Source of the DNA: Caulobacteraceae bacterium UBA5005
GTDB taxonomy: Bacteria; Pseudomonadota; Alphaproteobacteria; Caulobacterales; Caulobacteraceae
Reading direction: 5' to 3'
NCBI GenBank assembly: GCA_002398405.1
Contig: DGYN01000125.1
Location: 432-34,830, forward strand
DNA: 34,399 nt
A program made the position numbers and the translations under genes. The stretch's first letter is position 1. Each line of letters begins with the position of its first letter. Of this stretch, positions 15,757 to 23,558 are shown one piece after another. A model generated the notes under the pieces. The model worked only from the letters and a program-made list of their open reading frames with translations, was not told where the DNA came from and ran no database searches.

Positions 15757-16628
15757 CCGTCTTTGTCGGGCTTACGGGCAATGAGTCGCTCGCCCGCGCA
15801 TTGGCCCGGGAAACGGGCGGCCGGATCGCCGAGCTTGAGACGAGGCGATTCCCCGACGGGGAATCCTATGTCCGCATCCTGGACAGCGTCGCCGGTGAGA
15901 GGGTGATGGTCGTCTGCACCCTGGCCGACCCCGATCCCCATTTCCTGAGGCTGGTCTTCGTCGCGGGCGCGGCCCGGGAGGCCGGAGCACGCAGCGTGGA
16001 GCTGATCGCGCCCTACCTCGCCTACATGCGTCAGGATCGCGCGTTCGCCGACGGCGAAGCGGTGAGCGCGCGTCATTTCGCGGCCCTGCTGTCCCAGACC
16101 TTTGACCGGGTTACGACCATCGACCCGCACCTGCACCGGATCGCCGATCTGGCCGAGGTCTTCACCGTGCCGACCCGTGTGGTTCACGCCGCGCCCTTGC
16201 TCGCAGATTGGATCATCGGCAACGTCGAGGAGGCCTTCGTGATCGGACCGGATTCGGAAAGCCGCCAGTGGGTCGAACAGGTCGCCGGGACGGCGCAGGT
16301 CCCCCACGCGGTGCTGCACAAGGTCCGCCGGGGGGATCAGAATGTCGAGATTCACCTTCCGGACCTGGGCTTCGCCAAGGGCCGGCAGCCGGTGCTGGTC
16401 GACGATATCGTCTCCTCCGGAGCGACCATGCTGGAAGTGGCGGGAAAGCTTCGGTCTCAAGGCTTTCCACCGCCGATCTGCCTGGCGGTGCACGGGCTTT
16501 TCTCCGACGAGTCCTATGCGCTGCTGCAATCGGTCTGCAAGACGGTGGCGACGACGCAGTCGGTCCCGCATCCATCCAATGCAATCCCCATCGTCCCGCT
16601 CCTGCGCGAGGCGATCTGGTTGCATTGA
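15753..16628 (+). CDS. ribose-phosphate pyrophosphokinase-like protein (short PRPP synthetase)
   Basis: A 291-residue PRPP synthetase-family protein, shorter than the usual 310-320 residue housekeeping Prs. Visible motifs are R-R-F-P-D-G-E-S-Y near residue 30, the A-P-Y-L-A-Y-M-R-Q-D flexible loop segment, D124-P-H-L-H-R and the PRPP-binding V-D217-D-I-V-S-S-G-A-T. It lacks part of the C-terminus found in the housekeeping enzyme. The start overlaps the phosphorylase stop as ATGA. It is probably a second, specialised synthetase; a housekeeping prs should exist elsewhere in the genome. It could make PRPP for, or recycle PRPP from, the neighbouring salvage reactions. Confidence 0.88.
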   Translation: MTVFVGLTGNESLARALARETGGRIAELETRRFPDGESYVRILDSVAGERVMVVCTLADPDPHFLRLVFVAGAAREAGARSVELIAPYLAYMRQDRAFADGEAVSARHFAALLSQTFDRVTTIDPHLHRIADLAEVFTVPTRVVHAAPLLADWIIGNVEEAFVIGPDSESRQWVEQVAGTAQVPHAVLHKVRRGDQNVEIHLPDLGFAKGRQPVLVDDIVSSGATMLEVAGKLRSQGFPPPICLAVHGLFSDESYALLQSVCKTVATTQSVPHPSNAIPIVPLLREAIWLH

Positions 16629-16655
16629 TCATCGCGCGGGAGCGACAATAGAGTC

Positions 16656-17942
16656 ATGACCGACGGCCGGGCGAGCGCCCATCTTTATTGGCCCAAACTC
16701 CTGACGGCCTTCCAGGAGGGATACGGCGTGGGCCGGCTGCGGAAGGACGCCATGGCGGGCCTGACGGTCGCTGTCGTGGCGCTGCCGCTCTCCATGGCGA
16801 TCGCGGTCGCATCGGGCGTTGGGCCTGAGCGCGGCCTGGTGACGGCGATCATCGGCGGGTTCGTGGTCTCGGCCCTGGGGGGCAGCCGTTTCCAGATTGG
16901 AGGACCGGCGGGCGCCTTCATCGTCCTGGTGGCGGGAACCGTCGCGCAGCATGGACTGGACGGTCTGATCCTGGCGGTTCTGCTGTCCGGCGTGATGCTG
17001 GCCGTTGCGGGCCTCTGCCGCCTGGGGGCTCTGATCCGGCACGTCCCTCATGCCGTAACGGTGGGATTCACCGGTGCGATCGCGGTCACCATCCTGGCGA
17101 GCCAGTTGAAGGACTTCGCGGGCCTCAGGCTCGCCGGTCCAGAGCCCGGCGCCCTCATCCCAAAGCTCATCGCCCTGGGCCAGGCGGCGGCGACCCTGAA
17201 CTGGGCGGCGCTTGGCCTTGGGACGGCCGTCGTGGTCATCATCCTGGTGCTGCGCAGGGCGCGACCGGCCTGGCCGGGAATGCTCATCGCCATGGCGGCG
17301 GCATCCGCAGCGGTCGCCATCTTCGGTGCGCCGGTGGAGACGATCGGCTCGCGGTTCGGTGAATTGCCCCGGGGCCTTCCGGCGCCCGTTCTTCCGCACT
17401 TCGACTGGGTTTTGCTGCGGGAGGTCCTTCCCGCGGCGCTGGCCTTCACCCTGCTCGGCGCCATCGAGAGCCTGCTTTCCGCCAAGGTCGCCGACGCCAT
17501 GGGCGGCAGGAAACACCGGTCGAACATGGAGCTTGTCGCCCAAGGCCTGGCCAACGTGGCGTCGGCCATCTTTGGAGGAATCTGCGTCACCGGCACCATA
17601 GCCCGCACCGCCGCCAACGTCCGCGCCGGGGCGACCAGCCCGGTGGCCGGCGTCCTGCATTCAGTCTTTCTGTTCGCCTTTGTGGCCGTGGCGGCGCCGC
17701 TGGCCCGCCACATTCCTCTGTCGGCCCTGGCCGGCGTGCTCGTGGTTGTCGCCTGGAACATGGCGGAGAAGGCGGAGTTTGCCCGCCTGCTTCGCAACTG
17801 GCGGACGGCGGCGGTGCTGCTGGCGACCTTCGGCGTCACGGTGGCGCACGACCTGACGGCCGGCATCGTGGCCGGATGCGTCGTGGCCGCCCTGCTGGCG
17901 GGGATGGATCGTCTGGCGCGGCGCAGGCTGGGCGGCGGCTAG
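16656..17942 (+). CDS. SulP-family anion transporter without STAS domain
   Basis: A 428-residue multi-spanning membrane protein of the SulP family, which carries sulfate, bicarbonate or other anions. Early conserved stretches are G-L-T-V-A-V-V-A-L-P-L-S-M-A-I-A and G-G-S-R-F-Q-I-G-G-P-A-G-A-F. A later S-A-K-V-A-D-A-M-G segment is also family-typical. Usual members are longer because of a cytoplasmic STAS domain; here the protein ends directly after the last helix at an R-R-R-L-G-G-G tail. The start lies 27 bases after the PRPP synthetase, so co-transcription is likely. No FixK dyad of its own was found. The substrate is unknown. Confidence 0.88.
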   Translation: MTDGRASAHLYWPKLLTAFQEGYGVGRLRKDAMAGLTVAVVALPLSMAIAVASGVGPERGLVTAIIGGFVVSALGGSRFQIGGPAGAFIVLVAGTVAQHGLDGLILAVLLSGVMLAVAGLCRLGALIRHVPHAVTVGFTGAIAVTILASQLKDFAGLRLAGPEPGALIPKLIALGQAAATLNWAALGLGTAVVVIILVLRRARPAWPGMLIAMAAASAAVAIFGAPVETIGSRFGELPRGLPAPVLPHFDWVLLREVLPAALAFTLLGAIESLLSAKVADAMGGRKHRSNMELVAQGLANVASAIFGGICVTGTIARTAANVRAGATSPVAGVLHSVFLFAFVAVAAPLARHIPLSALAGVLVVVAWNMAEKAEFARLLRNWRTAAVLLATFGVTVAHDLTAGIVAGCVVAALLAGMDRLARRRLGGG

Positions 17943-18018
17943 AATTCACTGACCGCCGTAATGCGGAAGGGATGCTAGCCGGCCTGCAACGGTTCGCCGG
18001 AGAGCGCCATGCGGGAGT

Positions 18019-18627
18019 TCACTGGAAATCCGCCAGGACCGCCATGCGCACCAGTTCCGAAAGACTCGCCGCGCCTGTCTTGGTCATCACATTGGCGCGG
18101 TAAATCTCGACCGTGCGCGGGCTGATGCCAAGGTCATAGGCAATGACCTTGTTGGCCTTACCAGCGATCAAGCCCGCCAATACGTCCCGCTCGCGGGCGG
18201 AGAGCCTGTTGATTGCCGCCTTGATGCGATCGGACTCGGCACGCTGACCGCTCTCCAAATCGCCCTGCTTCAGGGCCTTGTGAATCGCCGCCAGCAGGAG
18301 CTCGTCATCGAAGGGCTTTTCCAGAAAATCCAGCACGCCTTCGCGCATCGCTTCGACGGCCAGGGGAATGTCGCCGTGACCAGTGATGACGACGACCGGA
18401 TGAGGAACGCCCTCGGCCTTCAACTGGCGGACCAGATCAAGGCCGTTCATCTCCGGCATGCGGATGTCCGTGACGATGCAGCCTGGAGCCAGCGTGGCCG
18501 CCGCCCGGAGCAGGAGCGGACCGGACTCGTAGGTGCGAACCTTAAGACCGGCGCTCTCGATCAGAAAGGCCAGCGAATCCCGCATGGCCTGTTCGTCGTC
18601 GACGACGTGGACGATCTGGTCAGGCAT
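18019..18627 (-). CDS. fixJ: oxygen-response regulator FixJ
   Basis: A 202-residue response regulator with a receiver domain and a LuxR-type helix-turn-helix. The acidic pocket is D10-D11 and the phosphorylated aspartate is D54 in V-T-D-I-R-M-P; T82 and K104 follow in T-G-H-G-D and E-K-P-F. The DNA-binding part begins near residue 140 with L-S-A-R-E-R-D-V-L and the S-P-R-T-V-E-I-Y-R recognition helix. It overlaps the end of fixL by 8 bases on the same strand, so the two are coupled. It should activate fixK when FixL is deoxygenated. Confidence 0.95.
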   Translation of the reverse strand: MPDQIVHVVDDEQAMRDSLAFLIESAGLKVRTYESGPLLLRAAATLAPGCIVTDIRMPEMNGLDLVRQLKAEGVPHPVVVITGHGDIPLAVEAMREGVLDFLEKPFDDELLLAAIHKALKQGDLESGQRAESDRIKAAINRLSARERDVLAGLIAGKANKVIAYDLGISPRTVEIYRANVMTKTGAASLSELVRMAVLADFQ

Positions 18628-20119
18628 CGGCGCTCAGGTCCTCCGTGGCTACCCGTTTCAAGGTGAAGCGGAAGGTCGCCCCGCCGCTCGCATTGGTTTC
18701 GACGGTGATTCGGCCGCCGTGCGCTTCCACGATCGTCCGGCAAATGGAGAGGCCAACGCCCATCCCCTGAGACTTGGTGGTCACGAACGGCCGAAACAGG
18801 CGCTCGGCGATATCGGGGCTTATGCCCGGGCCGGTATCAACGATGGTGACCTCGGCCATTTCAGCGTCAATCGCCCGCGCGCCCACGACCAGTTCTCGTA
18901 CGTCAGCGCGTTCCATCGCCTCCACGGCGTTGCGCAGCAGATTCAGCATGACCTGCTGAATCTGGACCCTGTCGGCCAGGACCAGGTCCACCTTCCGGTC
19001 GATGTCGAAACGGACCTTCACCCCGATCTGCCGGGCCCCGATCAGAGCCAGGGCCGCAGCCTCCTCGATAAGCTTGGGCAGGCTCTCGATACGCAGCTCG
19101 GTCTCGCCCTTGGATACGAAATCGCGAAGCCGCCGGATGATTTCGCCCGCCTGGAGGGCTTGGGCGCCGGCCGCGCCGAGAGCGTCCTTGATCTTCTGGA
19201 CGTCGGGCGCGGGCGCATCCAGCATCCGCGCCGAGCCCTTTACATAGTTGGTGATGGCGGACAGCGGCTGATTAAGCTCGTGCGCCAGGGTCGAGGCCAT
19301 CTCGCCCATGGCCGTCAGCCGGGACATGTGCACGAGTTCGGACTGGAGTTCGTGCAACCGCTGTTCCGTGGCCTGGCGTTCGGAAAGATCACGAACAAAG
19401 CCGGTGAAATAGCGGCGATCCCCCGAGCGCATCTCGCCAACGGAGAGTTCCATTGGAAAGGTCGATCCATCCTTCCGCTCACCGACCACGATCCTTCCGG
19501 TGCCGATGATTCGCTTTTCGCCGGTCGTCATGTAGCGATCCAGATAGCCGTCGTGTGCTTCCCGGTAGGGATTGGGCATCAGCATACTGACATTCTTGCC
19601 GATCACCTCCGCCGCCTTCCAACCGAACTGCCGCTCGGCCGTGCTGCTGAAGGACTGCATCAGGCCGTGCTCGTCGATCACCACCATGGCGTCTGGAACC
19701 GTGGCCAGGATCAAGTTCAGATGCGCCTCGCGCGCCTTGAGATCATCGATGGCGCCGCGCCAGCTGGCGCTGACCGTGAACATGCGGCGTGAACTGACGG
19801 CCATCAGAGCGCCTATTGCGGCGAGCAAGACGACGGAGATCCATGAGATCGGCAATTCCCAGGACCCCTCCGGGGCCAGACCAATGCTCAGCGCGACACT
19901 CGCGAGGGTGGCCAGGATCGTCGGGCCCATCCCGGCAAACAGGGCTGTCACAAGGATCGCCGGGACAAAGAGAATAGAGAATGGGTAGGTGTCGACGATG
20001 CCGTCGAGGGCGAGCCTGACGAAGGCCGTCATGGCCACCAAGGCCACGGCCAATCCGTACCCGATCAGCTCACGCCTCGCGGTCGTGCCTGGGGTTTGAG
20101 GCGTCGTGGTGTCGGCCAA
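18620..20119 (-). CDS. fixL: oxygen sensor histidine kinase FixL
   Basis: A 499-residue membrane histidine kinase. Four hydrophobic helices span about residues 18-38, 47-63, 66-83 and 90-108. A PAS domain follows (about 130-250) with the haem ligand H189 in A-H-D-G-Y-L-D-R-Y and R209 in I-G-T-G-R-I-V, corresponding to His200 and Arg220 of Bradyrhizobium FixL. The phospho-acceptor is H280 in L-A-H-E-L-N-Q-P; the ATP-binding boxes are N-L-L-R-N-A-V-E, D-T-G-P-G-I and G-M-G-V-G-L-S. The start is TTG, preceded by GGAGAG. Haem binding is therefore expected, so this is a genuine oxygen sensor rather than a generic PAS kinase. Confidence 0.95.
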   Translation of the reverse strand: MADTTTPQTPGTTARRELIGYGLAVALVAMTAFVRLALDGIVDTYPFSILFVPAILVTALFAGMGPTILATLASVALSIGLAPEGSWELPISWISVVLLAAIGALMAVSSRRMFTVSASWRGAIDDLKAREAHLNLILATVPDAMVVIDEHGLMQSFSSTAERQFGWKAAEVIGKNVSMLMPNPYREAHDGYLDRYMTTGEKRIIGTGRIVVGERKDGSTFPMELSVGEMRSGDRRYFTGFVRDLSERQATEQRLHELQSELVHMSRLTAMGEMASTLAHELNQPLSAITNYVKGSARMLDAPAPDVQKIKDALGAAGAQALQAGEIIRRLRDFVSKGETELRIESLPKLIEEAAALALIGARQIGVKVRFDIDRKVDLVLADRVQIQQVMLNLLRNAVEAMERADVRELVVGARAIDAEMAEVTIVDTGPGISPDIAERLFRPFVTTKSQGMGVGLSICRTIVEAHGGRITVETNASGGATFRFTLKRVATEDLSADA

Positions 20120-20187
20120 GTGCTCGTCTCTCCGGGCTGCGGCATATCACGATGCTGAGCTTGACCATATGCGATTGGTGGTCGCGG

Positions 20188-20201
20188 TTGCGGCAGATCA
20201 A
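20188..20201 (+). promoter_or_regulatory. FixK-type dyad between fixL and the 63-aa gene
   Basis: TTGCGGCAGATCAA, one mismatch in the fourth base. The centre is 57.5 bases before the ATG at 20252 and 75.5 bases before the fixL start, so it could act on either gene. Confidence 0.6.
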
Positions 20202-20251
20202 AGCGCTCGGGCATGCGCCTGACAAACTCTTCTTCATCAAAGGAGGCCGTC

Positions 20252-20443
20252 ATGCCGCTCGCACACCAACTCATCCTCGGCGTCATCGTCGCCGGACTTA
20301 TCACCCTCCCCGTATTGCTGTTCTGGGCCTGGATATTCACCAAGGGGTGGGAGTACGGCCCGCTTCAAGGACCCCAAGTCCAGCCATCCGACCAGCCCAA
20401 GCTTGATCCGGGTCAAGGGGAGGATGCTCGCAAAGCCGCCTAG
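20252..20443 (+). CDS. small single-helix membrane protein (63 aa)
   Basis: A 63-residue protein with one hydrophobic helix (about residues 5-27, rich in Leu, Val, Ile and Trp) and a hydrophilic Pro/Gln/Asp-rich C-terminal tail. No family was recognised. The ATG at 20252 has a near-ideal AAAGGAGG five bases upstream, so it is preferred over an in-frame start 39 bases earlier. A FixK dyad lies upstream and a second dyad lies inside the 3' end of this gene, serving the next one. Confidence 0.75.
   Translation: MPLAHQLILGVIVAGLITLPVLLFWAWIFTKGWEYGPLQGPQVQPSDQPKLDPGQGEDARKAA
20403..20416 (+). promoter_or_regulatory. FixK dyad inside the 63-aa gene, for the YqjD-like gene
   Basis: TTGATCCGGGTCAA with both half-sites intact, embedded in codons for K-L-D-P-G-Q. 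The centre is 58.5 bases before the ATG at 20468, matching the shared spacing, so it is probably a functional internal promoter. Confidence 0.7.
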
Positions 20444-20467
20444 CGGGCTCGGGAAACGGAGAACACC

Positions 20468-20791
20468 ATGAGCAAGACTGTCGTCAAACTGACCGAACGG
20501 GCCAAGCAAGAGCCGATCGCCGTCCTTGAGGAAGTGCTTGAGCTGTTGAAGAAAGCTTCGGACGAAGTCGGCGAGACGGCTGATGACGCCCTCGAAGACG
20601 CCGTCAGAGCCATCACCCGGGCCGCCCGCCATTTGGCCGAAGACGTCCAGGATGAAAGCGCCCGCCTGGTCAAGAAGGCCGGCAAGGCGATCAAGGCCCG
20701 CCCACTGACAACCGCCGCAGTCGCGGCAACCGCCGTCGCCCTGGCGGGCGTCATGCTCGCCAGGAAGGCACGGGCCCATAACGCTCGCTAG
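20468..20791 (+). CDS. YqjD/ElaB (DUF883)-like membrane-anchored protein
   Basis: A 107-residue protein with a long charged amphipathic helix (residues 8-75, many Glu, Lys, Asp and Ala) and a C-terminal hydrophobic helix (about 79-96) ending in a basic tail. This layout is typical of the YqjD/ElaB/DUF883 family, whose Escherichia coli members attach to the inner membrane and bind ribosomes in stationary phase. The family call is from layout, not from a diagnostic motif. CGGAG precedes the ATG. Likely driven by the FixK dyad at 20403. Confidence 0.7.
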   Translation: MSKTVVKLTERAKQEPIAVLEEVLELLKKASDEVGETADDALEDAVRAITRAARHLAEDVQDESARLVKKAGKAIKARPLTTAAVAATAVALAGVMLARKARAHNAR

Positions 20792-20812
20792 TCCCTGCGT
20801 TAGTGTCCGTAT

Positions 20813-20839
20813 CGCCCCGTAGCCCCCCGCTACGGGGCG
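20813..20839 (+). terminator. strong hairpin after the YqjD-like gene
   Basis: Perfect 10-bp stem CGCCCCGTAG/CTACGGGGCG with a 7-base loop, 22 bases past the stop at 20791. The following bases are not T-rich, so it is a terminator-like or mRNA-stabilising hairpin. Confidence 0.65.
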
Positions 20840-20869
20840 AAGTGCGCTCGCCTCTGAAGGAGAAGTCCC

Positions 20870-21367
20870 ATGACATCAGCGCCGCCGGCGTCAGAGCAGC
20901 TCTCACAACAGCTTCTCGGCGCGCCCTACGAAACCCTCACCCCCGTGCAGCGCAGCGTCATAGACCTGATCGCCATTGAGTCGCCGAGCATCCTGGATCC
21001 CCGGCTCATTCCCGACGAGCGCACCTTCGGGCAACGCCTGGCGGACCAGGTGGCGAAGGTAGGCGGTTCCTGGGGATTCATAATCGCATTCGGAGCGACG
21101 CTCGCCGTCTGGATGGGGATGAACCGGCTGCTCGCCGGAGCCGCCTTCGACCCCTATCCCTTCATATTCCTCAATCTGCTGTTGTCGATGCTGGCGGCGG
21201 TCCAGGCGCCGCTGATCATGATGAGCCAGAACCGCCAGGCGGCGAAGGACCGAAAGGCAGCCGAGTACGACTATGTCGTCAACCTGCGCGCCGAGCTTGA
21301 AATCATGCACCTGCACGACAAGCTCGACGAAATCCGCGCCGCCATGAAACTGAAGACGAAGGATTAG
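20870..21367 (+). CDS. DUF1003 family membrane protein
   Basis: A 165-residue protein with the hallmarks of DUF1003: the segment T-F-G-Q-R-L-A-D-x-V-A-x-x-G-G-S-W-G-F-I, two membrane helices (about 66-82 and 97-119), and the P-Y-P-F-I-x-L-N-L-x-L-S-x-x-A-A-x-Q-A-P-x-I-M-M-S-Q-N-R region between and after them. A coiled C-terminal region ends the protein. The function of the family is not known. The stop overlaps that of the converging UspA gene by four bases. No FixK dyad was found in its own upstream gap. Confidence 0.88.
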   Translation: MTSAPPASEQLSQQLLGAPYETLTPVQRSVIDLIAIESPSILDPRLIPDERTFGQRLADQVAKVGGSWGFIIAFGATLAVWMGMNRLLAGAAFDPYPFIFLNLLLSMLAAVQAPLIMMSQNRQAAKDRKAAEYDYVVNLRAELEIMHLHDKLDEIRAAMKLKTKD

Positions 21368-22185
21368 TGGCTGAGCAGAACGAAGCGCTCGGTCTGGTCG
21401 AGGAGAGACTTGGTCACGCCGCCGAAGGCCCACTCACCGAGACGGCTGCGGCCGTAGCCTCCAGAAACCACGAGGTCGGCGCCGAAGGTCGAAGCGCGGT
21501 CCAGGAGAATGGTGGCGGTCCGCCGCTCATCTTTGATGAGGCCTTCGCCCTGGGCTGACACACCATGACGGCGGAGAGATTCGGCGACCTCATCAGCCCT
21601 CTTGCAGGCGCCGCTCAACTCACCAGGCGGGGCGACCTCCGCGACCAGCACCCCCTTCGCCTTCAAAAGGAAGGGGAGCGCATCGGCCACGGCGCGGCGG
21701 GATTCTCGAGAGTCCTTCCAGCAGACCAGCACATAGTTGCCGTGCAGATAGTCTTGGCCGGGCGGCGTCACGAGGACGGGACGGCCGGTGATGACCACCA
21801 AGAGGCCGGGATCCTCATTGCGGGTGGGGTCTTCCTGCCCCTTGGGAGGGCGGCTGGTGACGATGAGGTCGGCCGCGCGGGCCGCCATGTTCAGCGCCTC
21901 ATCCGGCATCGAGCGCTCGCCAACCCAGCGCCTATCGCGGTTTCCGGCGATGCGCTCGAAGATCACTTGAGACTGGGCCAGGTGGTCATCGACTCGTTCC
22001 ACCAGTTCGGTCATCAGCTCGCCGTCTGTGAGCGCCATCGGATCATAGACGGGCATCGGGATCATTTCGCTGCCGCAGCCGATGATGCAAGCGCCGAAGC
22101 GGTCGGCGAGGTCCGCGGCGCATCGCACCCGGGGCTCAGCCTCGCGCGTGGTTTCGACGTGAACCAAGATGCTCTTGTAGTCCAT
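21364..22185 (-). CDS. universal stress protein UspA family, double domain
   Basis: A 273-residue protein, the usual size for two fused Usp domains. The first domain begins with M-D-Y-K-S-I-L-V-H-V. The second ends with the ATP-type motif S-G-G-Y-G-R-S-R-L-G-E-W-A-F-G-G-V-T. The start at 22185 has an AGGGAG-like site; longer in-frame extension would run into fixK and is rejected. It follows fixK on the same strand after 16 bases, so the two form an operon. Usp proteins under FixK/FNR control aid survival at low oxygen in several bacteria, which supports a like role here. Confidence 0.9.
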   Translation of the reverse strand: MDYKSILVHVETTREAEPRVRCAADLADRFGACIIGCGSEMIPMPVYDPMALTDGELMTELVERVDDHLAQSQVIFERIAGNRDRRWVGERSMPDEALNMAARAADLIVTSRPPKGQEDPTRNEDPGLLVVITGRPVLVTPPGQDYLHGNYVLVCWKDSRESRRAVADALPFLLKAKGVLVAEVAPPGELSGACKRADEVAESLRRHGVSAQGEGLIKDERRTATILLDRASTFGADLVVSGGYGRSRLGEWAFGGVTKSLLDQTERFVLLSH

Positions 22186-22201
22186 CGCCGCTTCTCCCTC
22201 G

Positions 22202-22861
22202 CTATTGGCTGAGCCGCTCAAGCGCCGCGCGATTGCGGACCATGAATTGGCGGCAGGTGGGGAATTCCACGATGGCGGCGGTCTGCAGCTGGGTGACCAT
22301 CCGCGAGACCGTTTCGATGGTAAGGCCCAGATAGTCGGCCATGTCCTGGCGGCCCATCGGCAATTCGGCCAGACTTTGTTTGGTGCGATCAGCGACCTCC
22401 AGAAGGAAGCTCGCCACCTTCTCGCAGGCGGTCTTGCGGCCGAGCAGGAGAAGATGATCCTGCATGCGGTCGAGTTCGCGGGCGGTGGCGGTGGCAATGA
22501 ACCGCTCAAGCGCTTCGCGGCCGGCGGCCAGGACCACGGCGTTCCTCTTGGCGACCAGGACCACCGTGTCGCAAAGCGCCTCGGCGGAGAACCGATGTTC
22601 TTCGCCCTTCTCGATCCCGAAGACGTCGCCCGGGTAGTAGAAGGCGCCGATCTGGCGGCGGCCGTCGCTCATCAGCCGGGTTGTGCGAACCGCGCCGCTG
22701 ACCACCTGATAGATGAGGTCGGCCTCTTCCTCTTGAGCATAAATCTCTTCGTCCCGGGCGTAGTCCATGCGCAGGCCGAATTGGGCCATCAGGCCTGGCG
22801 CTTCGGTCGAGGGCCGGAAGGCGGTAGCTTGTTCAATCGCGAATGTGGTGCCGGTGGTCAT
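22202..22861 (-). CDS. fixK: FixK-type CRP/FNR transcription regulator
   Basis: A 219-residue CRP/FNR regulator with a cyclic-nucleotide-like N-terminal domain and a winged-helix domain. The recognition helix has E183-T-V-S186-R187, the E-x-x-S-R signature of FNR/FixK proteins that read TTGA half-sites. It lacks the N-terminal cysteine cluster of FNR, as FixK does, so it is not itself a [4Fe-4S] oxygen sensor. The ATG at 22861 has GGAGG five bases upstream. The TTGA-N6-TCAA sites in this window are its probable targets. It is co-directional with the two reductase genes upstream and may also receive read-through from them. Confidence 0.9.
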   Translation of the reverse strand: MTTGTTFAIEQATAFRPSTEAPGLMAQFGLRMDYARDEEIYAQEEEADLIYQVVSGAVRTTRLMSDGRRQIGAFYYPGDVFGIEKGEEHRFSAEALCDTVVLVAKRNAVVLAAGREALERFIATATARELDRMQDHLLLLGRKTACEKVASFLLEVADRTKQSLAELPMGRQDMADYLGLTIETVSRMVTQLQTAAIVEFPTCRQFMVRNRAALERLSQ

Positions 22862-22942
22862 CGCCGCCTCCGTCGTTGTCGATGACCAAGGGGTACGCGG
22901 TGAAGGCAAGGCGGAAAATTCGGGTCTTCCGCTTAAGGGGTA

Positions 22943-22950
22943 TTACGTAG
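22943..22950 (-). promoter_or_regulatory. possible FixJ-type site upstream of fixK
   Basis: The palindromic core TACGTA within TTACGTAG resembles the core of FixJ sites described in rhizobia. It lies about 85 bases before the fixK start, just past the stop of the reductase gene, and no TTGA-N6-TCAA dyad is present in this gap. Assignment is tentative. Confidence 0.35.
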
Positions 22951-22952
22951 GC

Positions 22953-23558
22953 TCAGGCGATTTCCCTTGAAAAATAGAGTTTTACCGCCGCGCGGATATT
23001 GTTTTTCGCCTCGTTCACCACGGCGAGCGGCAAGTCGGGGATGACCTCGCCCACGTGATAATGCGCGATAATCGACAGACCGCACATGGCGGCCAGGTGC
23101 TTGTCGAAGAGCGTTTCAAGCGCGTCCAGCACGCCCGTCCCGCGCACCCAATGTTCCGGAGCGCCGGAGGTCGTGAAGCTGATCAGATGCCTGCCCTCAA
23201 GCATTGGGACCTGCGCGCTGCCGTGGGGCTCGAACCCAAATCCCATGCCGAAGACGCGGTCGACATAGCCCTTCATCATGGCCGGCGGCGCGTTGAACCA
23301 GAGCGGATAGAAGAAGGCGAAGACATCCACATCGGCCAGGACCTTGCGCTCATTGGCCACGTCGGCCGGCAGCCTGTAGCCCTCGGACCTGGGCAATTCC
23401 CCGATGTGGAGCCTAGGGTCGAAATTCATCGCATAGAGGTCGCGGATGACGGCCGTGTCGCCTTGCGCGCGAACCGCCGCGGCATAGGTGCGGGCCATGG
23501 TGGCCGTGTAGCTCTCAGGGTCCGGATGAACGATTATGACAGCGTGCTTGCGGCTCAT
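22953..23558 (-). CDS. flavodoxin-fold NAD(P)H-dependent oxidoreductase (quinone reductase type)
   Basis: A 201-residue protein of the NQO1/KefF-like flavodoxin-fold family, which reduces quinones or other acceptors with NAD(P)H and bound FMN or FAD. It begins A-V-I-I-V-H-P-D-P-E-S-Y-T, the first strand and phosphate loop. The F-F-Y-P-L-W-F-N-A-P-P-A-M-M-K-G-Y-V-D-R-V family motif follows near residue 80. Later T-T-S-G-A-P is also visible. The ATG at 23558 overlaps the stop of the upstream paralogue (ATGA). It is the second gene of the pair and is followed by fixK after 92 bases. Confidence 0.88.
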   Translation of the reverse strand: MSRKHAVIIVHPDPESYTATMARTYAAAVRAQGDTAVIRDLYAMNFDPRLHIGELPRSEGYRLPADVANERKVLADVDVFAFFYPLWFNAPPAMMKGYVDRVFGMGFGFEPHGSAQVPMLEGRHLISFTTSGAPEHWVRGTGVLDALETLFDKHLAAMCGLSIIAHYHVGEVIPDLPLAVVNEAKNNIRAAVKLYFSREIA

